A DNA stretch of 64,000 nucleotides from Anaerotignum neopropionicum (GCF_001571775.1 NZ_LRVM01000004.1:1-64000), one strand, 5' to 3'; shown: positions 7,995 to 17,398, counted from the stretch's first letter. Notes: generated by a model from the letters alone, not told the origin. Program-made: numbers and translations.

Positions 7995-9419
7995 GTGACA
8001 GCTTTGATGAAAATTCAAACCTTTATTCAGGCCTATACCCAGGCCATTTCGTCAATTTTAGAGTCTGACGTTACGGTGGTGGATAATGAGCTGATTCGTG
8101 TGGCGGGAACAGGAAATTATGCCACTGAAATTGGCAATACCATTGCCCATGCAAATTTTTTCAATCAAATTTTAGAAACCGGTGAATGTGGGATTATTAC
8201 AAATGTGGCGCAAAATCCAAGCTGTATTGGTTGTGAGAAACGGGCCGTTTGCAAAGAATTGGCGGATTTGGCATATCCCATTTTCAAAAACGGCGTTGTG
8301 GTGGGAGTCATATCCATTGTTGCCTTTGAGGAAAGGCAACAGGAAAACCTTCTGAAAAATCGTGCGAAGCTGGAGGAATTTTTGAAATATATGACAATGC
8401 TTTTGGAAAGCAAGCTTTATACCGCCGAGGCAAGAGATCGGCTGCAGCAACAGCTGCAGGTTGTAAATAACGATAAAAAAGGCTGGTCCTTTGTTGGCAA
8501 AAGCAAAAAAATGCAGGAGGCCATTGCCGTTGGGCAAAAGGTGGCAAAATCCGATTCCACCGTTTTTTTGCGGGGAGAAAGCGGCACTGGAAAGGAAATT
8601 ATGGCGAAAATGATTCATGACCTTAGTCAAAGACAGGACAAGCTGATGATCTCCATTAATTGCGCGGCAATCCCCGAGAATTTGGTGGAAAGCGAGCTGT
8701 TTGGCTACGAGGAGGGGGCTTTTACCGGGGCAAAGAAAAAAGGTGCCATTGGCAAGTTTGAGCTGGCGGATAAGAGCACTATTTTTTTGGATGAAATCGG
8801 CGATATGCCTTTGCATGTGCAAACAAAGTTGCTGCGTGTTTTGCAGGAACGAAAGTTAGAGCGTATCGGCGGACATAAGCCCGTTCCCATTGATATTCGG
8901 GTAATTTGCGCCACAAATAAGGATATTGAGCAAATGGTGGAGGCGGGAACCTTCCGGGAGGATTTATATTATCGGCTGAATATCATCCCCATTGAGCTGC
9001 CGCCTCTACGCAAGCGCAAAGAGGACATTTCTCCCTTGGTGGAGTATTATATCACCTATTATAATCAAAAGCTGAATAAGCGTATCCAAGGGGTGTCAAT
9101 AGAGGCTTTGCAGACGCTGGTAAACTATAATTGGCCGGGGAATGTAAGGGAGTTAAAGAATATTATAGAATATTTGGCAAATATCGTGGAAGGGGATGAG
9201 GTTCACCTTGCCGATTTGCCTGACCACATTGTGCTTCGTTCCACAAAGGGCTATGATGCATGGTCTTTGGATAAAATTATAGAGGAGTATGAAAAGCGTG
9301 TGCTATCAAATATGCTAAAGGAGGAGGCCTCCTTGAAGGATAAGGAAAAGCTTGCCGATTCCCTGCAAATTAGCCGCGCAACTCTCTACCGAAAACTAAA
9401 AAAATACAATTTACTTTAA
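7995..9419 (+). CDS. cdsR: Sigma-54 dependent activator, CdsR-like
   Basis: This 474-residue enhancer-binding protein has an N-terminal sensor domain (about 1-140) with a cysteine-rich stretch (NPSCIGCEKRAVC). The AAA+ domain carries Walker A GESGTGKE, the sigma-54 contact loop GAFTGA, and the FLDEIGDM Walker B. A Fis-type helix-turn-helix lies at the end. GTG 7995 follows AGAGGTGAG and lies inside the transcript predicted from the promoter. In Clostridioides difficile the sigma-54 activator CdsR controls the cysteine desulfidase gene cdsB; here a CdsB-like gene with a sigma-54 promoter follows directly. The symbol is by this context. Cysteine or sulfide sensing through the N-terminal cysteines is inference. 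Confidence 0.85.
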   Translation: MTALMKIQTFIQAYTQAISSILESDVTVVDNELIRVAGTGNYATEIGNTIAHANFFNQILETGECGIITNVAQNPSCIGCEKRAVCKELADLAYPIFKNGVVVGVISIVAFEERQQENLLKNRAKLEEFLKYMTMLLESKLYTAEARDRLQQQLQVVNNDKKGWSFVGKSKKMQEAIAVGQKVAKSDSTVFLRGESGTGKEIMAKMIHDLSQRQDKLMISINCAAIPENLVESELFGYEEGAFTGAKKKGAIGKFELADKSTIFLDEIGDMPLHVQTKLLRVLQERKLERIGGHKPVPIDIRVICATNKDIEQMVEAGTFREDLYYRLNIIPIELPPLRKRKEDISPLVEYYITYYNQKLNKRIQGVSIEALQTLVNYNWPGNVRELKNIIEYLANIVEGDEVHLADLPDHIVLRSTKGYDAWSLDKIIEEYEKRVLSNMLKEEASLKDKEKLADSLQISRATLYRKLKKYNLL

Positions 9420-9452
9420 TCTCAATTTTGAGAAATCGTCTCTTTTTTGAGA
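9420..9452. promoter_or_regulatory. Two palindromic activator sites after cdsR
   Basis: TCTCAATTTTGAGA (9420-9433) and TCTCTTTTTTGAGA (9439-9452) share the TCTCA-N4-TGAGA pattern also found at 9749-9766. They sit immediately after the activator stop codon, about 375 bp upstream of the sigma-54 promoter, a normal distance for enhancer sites that act by DNA looping. Confidence 0.55.
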
Positions 9453-9482
9453 ATGATTTGTTGCTTATAAAATAAAAAGATG

Positions 9483-9531
9483 AAAGCCTTTTTTAAAACA
9501 GGGGAGTGCTGTTTTGGAAAAAGGCTTTTTT
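9483..9531 (+). terminator. Terminator of cdsR
   Basis: A long hairpin pairs AAGCCTTTTTTAAAACAG with CTGTTTT-GGAAAAAGGCTT, followed by a T-run. Confidence 0.75.
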
Positions 9532-9748
9532 GTTTGCCTTAATTGAAAAGCCGTAAAGACACAAAAACATAGTGTGTTTGCCAAGGAATGACCCTTTTAT
9601 CCCTCAATTTTAGGAGAATTTTAAATTTTCATTTGCTAAAATTTGCTATCCATAAAAAATAGTTAAGGGATAGAAAATAGATATTAGTTGAGCTGATTTT
9701 ACATAAATATAAAATTTCCGACGCTCTTAAAATTAGAAAATTTAATTA

Positions 9749-9766
9749 TTTCTCAAAAATGAGAAA
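9749..9766. promoter_or_regulatory. Promoter-proximal activator site
   Basis: TTTCTCAAAAATGAGAAA is a near-perfect palindrome with the same TCTCA-N4-TGAGA core as the two distal sites. It ends about 40 bp upstream of the -24 box. Confidence 0.55.
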
Positions 9767-9805
9767 AAAATTATGCTGACTTCTGAAAAATCATGGAATT
9801 ATCAG

Positions 9806-9822
9806 TTGGCACAAAATTTGCT
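9806..9822 (+). promoter_or_regulatory. Sigma-54 (-24/-12) promoter of the cysteine desulfidase gene
   Basis: TTGGCAC-AAAAT-TTGCT matches the sigma-54 consensus TTGGCAC-N5-TTGCW exactly. It lies about 60 bp upstream of the start codon and directly downstream of a sigma-54 activator gene. Confidence 0.9.
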
Positions 9823-9880
9823 CTTTAAAATAGATAAGAGATAAAAAAGAGGCGTGGGGATATACAAGGAGGAAATCATT

Positions 9881-11155
9881 ATGGATATGAATATTGTTTT
9901 TGATGCATTAAAAAGTGAAATGAAACCCAGCATGGGCTGCACGGAGCCGGTTGCCATCGGGTTGGCGGTTTCCAGAACTTGTGAGCTGTTACAAAAGCCC
10001 GCTACCCATTTGGATATGGTCATTAGCTCCAATATTTTCAAAAATGCCTATAGTGTGCAAATTCCTAATGCGGGAACCAATGGAATTGAGCTCTCCTGCG
10101 TCTTGGGGTATTTATTAAGCAAACCCGGAAATACCATGGAAATTTTTGCGGAAATTCTTCCGGAACAGGTTGGCGAGGCAAAAAAATTAGTGAAGGAAGG
10201 CTTCGTTTCTGTGAAGGTTCTTCCCAGTAGTGAATTTTATATCGATTGTTGTGCCACTAATGAGGCGGAAAAAGCCCATACCATAACGGAAAAATCTCAT
10301 GACAATATGGTGTTTGCCGAAAAAAACAACCAAGTTGTTTTAGATCGGCGCACGTTTTCGGCGGCGGAGGCAACCACAAAAGCTTTTGATGTAACGAAAT
10401 ATACCTTTGCTGATTTTTACCAATGGGCAAACGCTGTAGATGTGGCGGATTTAGAGTTTATCAAGGAAGGCATTGCCATGAATCTTTCCATCGCTGATAT
10501 TGGCATGCAAAAGAAATACGCCCTTGGCGTTGGTGTGGCGTTGAAAAATTTAACCAAGAAAGGCTTGATTTCCAATGATATGCTCACGGAAATCAAAGGA
10601 CTTACTGCTGCTGCCAGCGATTTTCGTATGAGCGGGGGTAACGGCTCTGTAATGACATTTTTGGGCAGTGGCAATCAAGGCATTGAAACCATGGTGCCTA
10701 TGGCAGTTTTTGCAAAGCATATGAATATTTCCGAAGAAAAGCTGTTAAGGGCAGAATTTTTGGGGATGTTGATTATTATGTATATGAAATGCCATGTTGG
10801 ACGTTTGTCCCCCATATGCGGTGCCACTTTAGCGGCAGCAGGTGGTGCGGCAGGGATGACATACATGATGGGCGGTAAGCTTGAGCAGGTTTCCGGAGCA
10901 GTTCAGAATTTGATGGGCGGCGTTGCCGGTATGTTCTGTGACGGAGCAAAGGGCGGATGCTCCTTGAAGCTTTCAATTTGTGCAGGTGAAGCAGTGTACT
11001 CTGCCATGTTTGCCATGGATGACAGCATTATTCAAGCTACGGATGGATTTATCAGTGAAAAAGCAGAGGAAACAGCTAAGAATTTGGCAAAGCTTTCCCA
11101 TGAAGCATTGGGCGATGTGGATATGAAGGTTATTGAAATTATGATGGCAAAATAA
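9881..11155 (+). CDS. cdsB: L-cysteine desulfidase, YhaM/CyuA/CdsB family
   Basis: The 424-residue protein belongs to the UPF0597/YhaM family related to iron-sulfur serine dehydratases. These enzymes convert L-cysteine to pyruvate, ammonia and sulfide. Visible signatures are MGCTEPVAIGLAV at the N-terminus, FRMSGGNGSVMTFLGSGNQG in the middle, and conserved cysteines in CGATLAAAGGAAG and CDGAKGGCS that are expected to hold a 4Fe-4S cluster. ATG 9881 follows AAGGAGG. Expression should depend on sigma-54 and the upstream activator. The symbol is assigned by similarity and context to C. difficile cdsB. Confidence 0.85.
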   Translation: MDMNIVFDALKSEMKPSMGCTEPVAIGLAVSRTCELLQKPATHLDMVISSNIFKNAYSVQIPNAGTNGIELSCVLGYLLSKPGNTMEIFAEILPEQVGEAKKLVKEGFVSVKVLPSSEFYIDCCATNEAEKAHTITEKSHDNMVFAEKNNQVVLDRRTFSAAEATTKAFDVTKYTFADFYQWANAVDVADLEFIKEGIAMNLSIADIGMQKKYALGVGVALKNLTKKGLISNDMLTEIKGLTAAASDFRMSGGNGSVMTFLGSGNQGIETMVPMAVFAKHMNISEEKLLRAEFLGMLIIMYMKCHVGRLSPICGATLAAAGGAAGMTYMMGGKLEQVSGAVQNLMGGVAGMFCDGAKGGCSLKLSICAGEAVYSAMFAMDDSIIQATDGFISEKAEETAKNLAKLSHEALGDVDMKVIEIMMAK

Positions 11156-11432
11156 AAAAAACGTATACAAAGGAGACAAAGCAACGGTTTGAAACCTATT
11201 TTGAAAGTTGTTTTTTATAGGCAATGAATACTTAAATGTGAAAATACAGATAAAATCATTTCTAATGTTTGCATTAGGGATTGCCCCAAGGAACACCCCA
11301 ATGCCTGGAGAAGCGCAGGGGGAAAGGACTATTAAAACAAGTAGTATTGTTTTCTTAGTGTCCGCATTTTGCACAATGGGGTGCCTAAAGCGGATTCCGC
11401 AGAGCAAATCAGTTTTTAGCATTAATTTTTTT

Positions 11433-11467
11433 AAAAAACTCCTTATACTTATGGTAAGGAGTTTTTT
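11433..11467. terminator. Terminator downstream of cdsB
   Basis: AAAAAACTCCTTA and TAAGGAGTTTTTT form a 13-bp stem with a T-run. The A-run on the other side could make it bidirectional. Confidence 0.75.
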
Positions 11468-11627
11468 ATATCTTACGATACTCTTAAATCTAAGAAAAAG
11501 CGTTGTAGCAGGAGATTTGTTTTGGTAAACTGTTACAGGAAAATAATGCAAATAATATAGATATTTACTTCCGCTTTCAGCCAGGCACGCATTTTTTAAG
11601 AAAGAAGGCTTTCATAAAGCTTTCTGT

Positions 11628-11642
11628 TTGCAAGCGCTTGCT
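11628..11642. promoter_or_regulatory. cre-like site upstream of the MerR/RDD gene
   Basis: TTGCAAGCGCTTGCT fits the relaxed catabolite-responsive-element pattern WTGNAANCGNWNNCW and contains the perfect palindrome GCAAGCGCTTGC. It lies about 45 bp before the gene, so CcpA repression is possible. The single site is not proof. Confidence 0.4.
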
Positions 11643-11686
11643 TCACAGGGATTAGAACGGAAGAAGTTTTAAAAGGGGGAAAAAGT

Positions 11687-13099
11687 ATGACGAAGGAAGA
11701 AATGAGTGCGGCTTATGGTGTGGAATTAGAGACCATTTCCCGATTCCGAAATAACGGGCTGGTCACACCAAAACGTATGGAGGATGGGTCGTGGGTATAT
11801 TGTGAAGCGGATGGGGAAAAGCTTCAAAGACTGATGCTGCTGGAGAAAATGGGTTTTTCAGAGAACAATTTTGTTATGTTAAGTGCAGGGGATAGAACCC
11901 TAAAGGCTTTGCTGCAAAGGCGGTTTGATGGCCTAGAGGATGGCTGCTTGGGTAAAGAGATTTGCAGACAAATTCTGGAGGAAGGGGCTGACCTTGAAAG
12001 TTTTGATGCAAAAAAGTATCTGGATCAATTGGGTACCAGTGCATTGGATCAGATTTTTTCTTGTAAACCAGAATTTCAAAATCAAGTTTATCGTCCATGG
12101 CGCCGATATTTTGCCAGAATGACTGATGTTGGTATCTATAACTTTATTTGGGATTTTTTTCTTGGGTTTATTTTACATGTGAACCTTTCCCATGAGGGCT
12201 ATCTTTGGCAGATTATTGGTGCTGTCATAACCGTCGCGCTAATGCTTTTCATAGAGCCTTTGCTGTTAAACCGTTTTGGCACTACTTTTGGTAAATGGGT
12301 CTTTGGGTTAAGGGTGGAAAAAGCCCATGGAGCCCACTTGACTTATGCTGAGGGCTTGAAGCGTACTTGGGTAGTTGTTGGCAAGGGTACAGGTTATTGG
12401 ATTCCAATTTATAATTTAGTGCGTTTATATAAAAGCTATAAAGTGTGCAAAGCAGAAGAAACTCAGCCTTGGGATGGGGACATTTCCTATACCATAAAGG
12501 ATACAAAATGGTACCGTGTGGCAGCTTGCATTGTATTGCATGGGATATTTATTTTTATCGCTATTATCATGATGCAGTTTCAGCAGCTGCCGCCGAACCG
12601 CGGGGATATCACCATGGAAGAATTTGCTCAAAACTACAACTATTTTTGCAAATATCTTGATGTGAACCAAGGTTCCTATATGGATAAGAATGGACAGTTG
12701 GTAGAAAAGCCTTCGAAGGCAACCATTTCTATTGACCTCTTGGATGGGGAACCTCCCAAGCTGGAATATGAAATAGAAAACGGTTATTTAACAGGCGTTT
12801 CCTTCGTGTACGAGGTGGAAAACAAGGAGCATTTTACGGAAATAGAGAATATAGAGAAAAGCTTGATTGTTCTGGCTTTTGGATGTACGGATAAAGAGGT
12901 AGGACTTTTTATGAATAGTGGGGGATTAATTTTGAAGGATGTCATATATGATGACGATGTGAATTTTACCGTTGGTGATTGCAGATACTACAGCAATGTG
13001 CAGAGGGTAGGCTACAAAGGTCATTCTTTATTGATACCTGATGAGGGCGCAAAAACAGCCTACTACAAAATGGAGTTTTCTGTAACAAAGGAAAAGTAA
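11687..13099 (+). CDS. MerR-type HTH fused to an RDD membrane domain
   Basis: The 470-residue protein begins with a MerR-like DNA-binding region (about 1-75, containing YGVELETISRFRNNGLVTP). A linker follows, then an RDD membrane domain (about 140-260) with helices near 150-165, 175-200 and 235-255 and the typical TFGKWVFGLRV strand-loop. Another membrane helix lies at about 285-305. The C-terminal 160 residues should be extracytoplasmic and resemble no domain I recognise. This suggests a one-component, membrane-anchored regulator or a transporter-like protein with a DNA-binding head. RBS AAAAGGGGGAAAA precedes ATG 11687. Neighbouring genes give no target; a cre-like site lies upstream. Confidence 0.7.
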   Translation: MTKEEMSAAYGVELETISRFRNNGLVTPKRMEDGSWVYCEADGEKLQRLMLLEKMGFSENNFVMLSAGDRTLKALLQRRFDGLEDGCLGKEICRQILEEGADLESFDAKKYLDQLGTSALDQIFSCKPEFQNQVYRPWRRYFARMTDVGIYNFIWDFFLGFILHVNLSHEGYLWQIIGAVITVALMLFIEPLLLNRFGTTFGKWVFGLRVEKAHGAHLTYAEGLKRTWVVVGKGTGYWIPIYNLVRLYKSYKVCKAEETQPWDGDISYTIKDTKWYRVAACIVLHGIFIFIAIIMMQFQQLPPNRGDITMEEFAQNYNYFCKYLDVNQGSYMDKNGQLVEKPSKATISIDLLDGEPPKLEYEIENGYLTGVSFVYEVENKEHFTEIENIEKSLIVLAFGCTDKEVGLFMNSGGLILKDVIYDDDVNFTVGDCRYYSNVQRVGYKGHSLLIPDEGAKTAYYKMEFSVTKEK

Positions 13100-13128
13100 G
13101 GCTCCCTGCCAAGGGATAAGAGGAGAAT

Positions 13129-13171
13129 AAAAAACTGTTTTCGTGGCTTTATTCCAAGAAAACAGTTTTTT
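13129..13171. terminator. Terminator of the MerR/RDD gene
   Basis: AAAAAACTGTTTTC and GAAAACAGTTTTTT form a 14-bp perfect stem with flanking T/A runs, so it can work in both directions. Confidence 0.85.
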
Positions 13172-13190
13172 GCATTAAGAATAAAAAGCA

Positions 13191-13221
13191 CCTTTCCTTA
13201 GGGATTAAGTCTAAAGAAAGG
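13191..13221 (-). terminator. Terminator of the GH5-like lipoprotein gene
   Basis: On the minus strand CCTTTCTTTAG pairs with CTAAGGAAAGG and is followed by TGCTTTTTATT. Confidence 0.6.
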
Positions 13222-13284
13222 GTTTCGTTTTTGGTAGGGAAATGGATTTCTTGAAGCTCCCCCCCCAATAAATTTTGTAATTCA

Positions 13285-14943
13285 TTATTGATAGCGTTTA
13301 AGCATATCCATAATAACGTCATTCACTTGATAATTCGGTATATCGGTATTGCTGAACTGTGTAAATTTGCTGCTTTCATCGTTAAGCCACATTAAATTTT
13401 TTGGCGCAAGGGCATTATGCACGCAATTATACATCCAACCAATATTGTTTTCTTTCAAGGCACCTAACCACATTTCGTGATATTCCACATATTCTGTGGG
13501 GGATAGCTCCAATGTATCCGTTCCTACCTCAGTCATAATGAAAGAAACATGGTTACGTTTTGCACAGTCAATATAAGGCTTTAATTGTTTTTCCAGAATA
13601 TACGCCGAATTCAGGAGATGGGGTGGATGATCCATATTTTCAAGGGTTCCATCATCATGAATCATGATTGTAGGGAAGGGTTCAAAACCATGATCAGGGC
13701 CATAAAGATTATGCGTGGGAATGGTAATTACCTGAGCATCCTCTTGTTCAATGGAGATTGCCATAAGACTACCCCAATCTGAGGGCGTAAAGGTAAGTTT
13801 TTTTGTTCCTTGGGGAAGGATGCAGGATGTTTTAAAAATCATCTCCTCCGATTGATAAGGCTCTGGCGATAAAAGGGTTTGACCGTCGGCAGATACATTC
13901 ATTGTTGTACCTACATAGCCATAATAAACGTGGAGGATTCCTTTTTTTAGACTATTTTCACATTCTAGCACCAGCTTACCACTGTCGGGGCTGTAACTCA
14001 TTGGCAAATATTGCATTGGCCAAACGGATTCATAGGGGATTCCAAAGCCCTCCAAGGTTCGTTTGTCCAGTGTATAAATGTGGGAGTGGTAGGAAAGACA
14101 GCAGCCCAATGAGGCTAATTGTTCGGGAACCTGCTTCCAGGCATCGTTTGCAATGACAATCCTGTTGGGGTTATGGCTCCAAATGCGCTGGGTAACGGGT
14201 GAGAGAACATCGCAGTATTGCTGCAAATCTCCATTTGGAATGGCCGGTTCCGCAAGAAGCTCAAAGCTTAACAGACCACTGGGGATTTTTGCGTATCGCT
14301 TGGCAAGTAAATCCCAATAGGCGGTGAATAAGGCTTGTATTTTACCGTCTGTAAAAATAATGTCGTTGGATTGTACCCCTTCTTCCTCCCAGGAGGTATT
14401 CCATTTGTTGGGCACACCGGTAATGCTGAGCATGATATGTATGTTATATTTTGCGCCCCAAGCAATCAATTCATCCAGCTGCTCCAGCTGGGAAACGTTG
14501 ATTTCATCGGGATTAGACGGATTTCCCAGAAAGGAAAGGCTGTAAAGAACACGGGCGCAGTTGAAGCCGTTTTCGTTAAGGTACTTGATTTCATCCTCCA
14601 AAAAATAATATGGTCCCGGAGTGTATTCGTTCCACCAATTTTCACTTTCAAAGTTCACGCTGATCTTGTTTTCCAGAATATACCCGTTCCAATAGGGGAG
14701 GGCGGCCTTGTCGACCTCACCAAGGGTGCAGGCTGAAAGGAGTTCTAGCGTAATAATATCCTGATTGAAGGCGCCAATTTCCCTAATGGGCTGATAATTG
14801 TCAGCTTGATTTTGTACTACGGTCTTTTCAATACGTGCATTTGCAGGTGTTGGGGAGGCTGTGGGGCTTTCGGTATTGGTGGTGCAAGAAGCCAAGGGTA
14901 AAACGAGGCAAAGCATAAGTAGAAAAACAACCGTTTTCTTCAT
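13285..14943 (-). CDS. Glycoside hydrolase family 5-like lipoprotein
   Basis: The 552-residue product has a lipoprotein signal (VFLLMLCLVLPLASC) and a Thr/Pro/Ser-rich linker. The TIM-barrel domain resembles cellulase-like GH5 proteins: GFNCARVLYSLSFLG near the first strands, FELLAEPAI as the likely general acid segment, LSYHSHIY, and FIMTEVGTD as the likely nucleophile strand. Between them an inserted beta-rich stretch (about 315-400) may be a carbohydrate-binding or accessory domain. The start was placed at MKKTVVF because a signal peptide follows and an AAAGGGA lies upstream; a promoter at 15002-15030 would exclude the longer frame. It probably acts on polysaccharide at the cell surface; substrate unknown. 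Confidence 0.7.
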   Translation of the reverse strand: MKKTVVFLLMLCLVLPLASCTTNTESPTASPTPANARIEKTVVQNQADNYQPIREIGAFNQDIITLELLSACTLGEVDKAALPYWNGYILENKISVNFESENWWNEYTPGPYYFLEDEIKYLNENGFNCARVLYSLSFLGNPSNPDEINVSQLEQLDELIAWGAKYNIHIMLSITGVPNKWNTSWEEEGVQSNDIIFTDGKIQALFTAYWDLLAKRYAKIPSGLLSFELLAEPAIPNGDLQQYCDVLSPVTQRIWSHNPNRIVIANDAWKQVPEQLASLGCCLSYHSHIYTLDKRTLEGFGIPYESVWPMQYLPMSYSPDSGKLVLECENSLKKGILHVYYGYVGTTMNVSADGQTLLSPEPYQSEEMIFKTSCILPQGTKKLTFTPSDWGSLMAISIEQEDAQVITIPTHNLYGPDHGFEPFPTIMIHDDGTLENMDHPPHLLNSAYILEKQLKPYIDCAKRNHVSFIMTEVGTDTLELSPTEYVEYHEMWLGALKENNIGWMYNCVHNALAPKNLMWLNDESSKFTQFSNTDIPNYQVNDVIMDMLKRYQ

Positions 14944-15001
14944 TTTTTTAATTCCCTTTTTTAAATTATTGCTATAAAAAAAAATTATTCCAATATTTAC
15001 C

Positions 15002-15030
15002 ATTATAGTGCACGGAAAATATGTCGACAA
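15002..15030 (-). promoter_or_regulatory. Promoter of the GH5-like gene
   Basis: On the minus strand TTGTCG (15025-15030) and TATAAT (15002-15007) are 17 bp apart. This places the transcript start inside the longest possible reading frame, supporting the shorter protein. Confidence 0.55.
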
Positions 15031-15091
15031 CAATAGCATTATACGAAAAAATGGATTTTTTAGAATGATTTCATTGCAAATCCAAAAGGAA

Positions 15092-15125
15092 AAGCGGTAA
15101 CGTCTTTTTTAAGAAATTACCGCTT
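15092..15125 (-). terminator. Terminator downstream of parC
   Basis: AAGCGGTAA and TTACCGCTT form a 9-bp stem just after the parC stop, with a T-rich tract on the minus strand. Confidence 0.6.
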
Positions 15126-15139
15126 CTAAATAGTTTTGT

Positions 15140-17380
15140 CTAAGGGTTTAATTCCTCCCGCCCTAAGCTCAGTTGCACCTGTAAGCCGTTTGCAGTCTTG
15201 TCTTTTTCTTGAATAAAATGCCCTGTGGAGGGTATTTTTTTGGTGCGGTAATATTCGATATTTTCGGAAATAAATGTTTCCGGTTTGAAGACCGCAGAAA
15301 TTTGACTGTTTTTCTTTAAGGTGTAAATCTGAATCCCCGATGCGTTTTTGGTTGCGTTTATGGGAATCATTTCTGTGTTTAACAAGGTTGCCTTGTCATT
15401 GTTTCGCATTAAAATATAATCTGCATCTTTCTCCAGCTTTTCCAGATAAACTAGCTTTGCCCGTGAGGAGTAAGCATTTACGAGCTTGCGGCGGTTCATT
15501 TTTGTGGCATATGCCGAAAGCTGCACCTTTGCTGCCTTTCCGTTTTCAAAAAAGAAAACCATAAAGCCCACATAGTCAGTGGTGGTGGTCATATAAATAA
15601 TTTTTTCATCTGCATCCATGCCCAAAAGGTTTGGCAGATAATCTCCCAAAACGCTGGCTTTGGTATCTGCAATATCACTTACCTTCATTTTATAAACATT
15701 GTACTGGTCGGAGAAAAATAGGATTTCGCTGCGGTTGGTGGTTTCTAGTTCGGAAAGAATTTTGTCTTCTTCCTTCAGCTTTTGCTCCCCGGCGGAGCGT
15801 AAGGAGGCAAGGGGGATTTTTTTGAAGTAATTCTCCTCGGTTAGGAAAAGCTTTACGCCATAGTCCTCAATTAGGTCATCTTTTGTAATGGTGACAACCG
15901 CTTCTTCTTGCACAATTTCCGTTTTTCTGGGCTTTCCATATTTTTTTTGCACGTTTTTCAATTGCTTGCATATAATATTTCTGATTTTTCCTTCGCTTTT
16001 CAGAGTATCTTTCAGGTCTTGAATTTCCTCCGCTAAGGTCTTTAATTCCTCAATGCGTCTTAAAATATATTCCTTATTGATATTTCTCAGCTTGATTTCC
16101 GCGATATATTCTCCTTGAATCTGGTCAATCTCGAAGCCGCTCATTAAATTGGGTACGACCATGCTTTCCTGCTCTGTATTACGGATGATGGCAATTGCTT
16201 TGTCAATATCCATGAGTATTTTGGAAAGACCCATTAATAAATGGTATTTTTCCTCTTTTTTGTTAATATCAAAGGCTAGTTGCCGGCGGATGGATTCCAA
16301 GCGAAATTCCACCCAGTATTTTAAAATATCACCTACACCCAAGGTCATTGGCTTCCCTTGAATAAGCAGGTTAAAATTGCAGCTAAAGCTGTCGGAAAGG
16401 GGCGTCAGGCTAAAAAGTTTGTGCATCAAAAGCTCGGGATTGGTGTTTCGCTTGATGTCCAAGGTGATTTTTAAGCCGTTTAAGTCCGTTTCATCGCGAA
16501 TGTCCGTAATATCCCTAATTTTTCCGTTTTTTACCAAAAGAAGTATTTTATCAATGATGCTTTCAATATTGGTGGTGTAAGGGATTTCATAAACCTCGAT
16601 ACAGCTGTTTTTTTTGTCAAAACGATATTTTGCCCGTACCTTAAAACTGCCTCGCCCTGTTTTATAAATCTGTTCCAAATCCTTACGGTTGTAGATCAAT
16701 TCGCCGCCTGTTGAAAAATCGGGAGCAGGGAGATGGTCACAAAGGTCGATGGAGTCGTCCTTAATGTATTGTATGGTTGCTTCGCAAAGCTCGGATAAAT
16801 TAAAGCTGCAAATGGAGCTTGCCATACCAACGGCAATTCCCAGGTTAGGGTTGGCCAAAATATTGGGGAAGGTTGTGGGCAAAAGCGTAGGTTCCTTGAT
16901 GGTGCCGTCGTAATTATCCGCAAAATCCACGGTGTTTTTATCAATGTCCCCAAAAATCTCTCCACAGATGGTACCAAGCTTTACTTCTGTATAACGGGGC
17001 GCAGCATAAGCCATATCCTTAGAATATTGCTTGCCGAAATTCCCCTTGGAATCCACAAAGGGTACCAAAAGGGCGCCATTACCTTCCGTTAAGCGTACCA
17101 GAGTTTCATAAATTGCCCCATCTCCGTGGGGATTGAGCTTCATAGTCTGCCCCACTACGTTGGAGGATTTTGTTCTGTCACCCTTAAGCAAATTCATGAG
17201 ATACATGGTATATAAAAGCTTCCTGTGAGAGGGCTTAAATCCGTCAATTTCGGGAATTGCACGAGAAACGATGACGCTCATGGCATAGGGCATATAGTTT
17301 AATTCCAAGGTTTGGGTAATGGGCTGTTCCTGTATAAAAATTTCCTTTGCTTCAGTTGATGTTGTTTTCTTTTTTGCCAT
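15140..17380 (-). CDS. parC: Type II topoisomerase subunit A (ParC/GyrA family)
   Basis: The 746-residue protein is the DNA-cleaving subunit. It has the N-terminal winged-helix region with DGFKPSHRKLLYTM, the catalytic tyrosine in AAPRYTEVKLG, and the GVGMASSICSFNLSE stretch that follows. A coiled-coil arm lies near 400-480 and a C-terminal beta-pinwheel-like domain at about 500-720. The gene lies 18 bp after parE. The C-terminal domain lacks an obvious GyrA box, which favours a topoisomerase IV-like (decatenating) role over gyrase, but sequence inspection alone cannot settle this. Confidence 0.85.
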   Translation of the reverse strand: MAKKKTTSTEAKEIFIQEQPITQTLELNYMPYAMSVIVSRAIPEIDGFKPSHRKLLYTMYLMNLLKGDRTKSSNVVGQTMKLNPHGDGAIYETLVRLTEGNGALLVPFVDSKGNFGKQYSKDMAYAAPRYTEVKLGTICGEIFGDIDKNTVDFADNYDGTIKEPTLLPTTFPNILANPNLGIAVGMASSICSFNLSELCEATIQYIKDDSIDLCDHLPAPDFSTGGELIYNRKDLEQIYKTGRGSFKVRAKYRFDKKNSCIEVYEIPYTTNIESIIDKILLLVKNGKIRDITDIRDETDLNGLKITLDIKRNTNPELLMHKLFSLTPLSDSFSCNFNLLIQGKPMTLGVGDILKYWVEFRLESIRRQLAFDINKKEEKYHLLMGLSKILMDIDKAIAIIRNTEQESMVVPNLMSGFEIDQIQGEYIAEIKLRNINKEYILRRIEELKTLAEEIQDLKDTLKSEGKIRNIICKQLKNVQKKYGKPRKTEIVQEEAVVTITKDDLIEDYGVKLFLTEENYFKKIPLASLRSAGEQKLKEEDKILSELETTNRSEILFFSDQYNVYKMKVSDIADTKASVLGDYLPNLLGMDADEKIIYMTTTTDYVGFMVFFFENGKAAKVQLSAYATKMNRRKLVNAYSSRAKLVYLEKLEKDADYILMRNNDKATLLNTEMIPINATKNASGIQIYTLKKNSQISAVFKPETFISENIEYYRTKKIPSTGHFIQEKDKTANGLQVQLSLGREELNP

Positions 17381-17398
17381 TTCGGAACACCGTCTTTC

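Larger units (their letters stand above)
11156..11686. other. Gene-poor spacer between cdsB and the MerR/RDD gene
   Basis: No convincing gene was found in these 530 bases. The stretch holds one good terminator (11433-11467), a cre-like site (11628-11642) and AT-rich sequence without a strong ribosome site. Confidence 0.5.
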
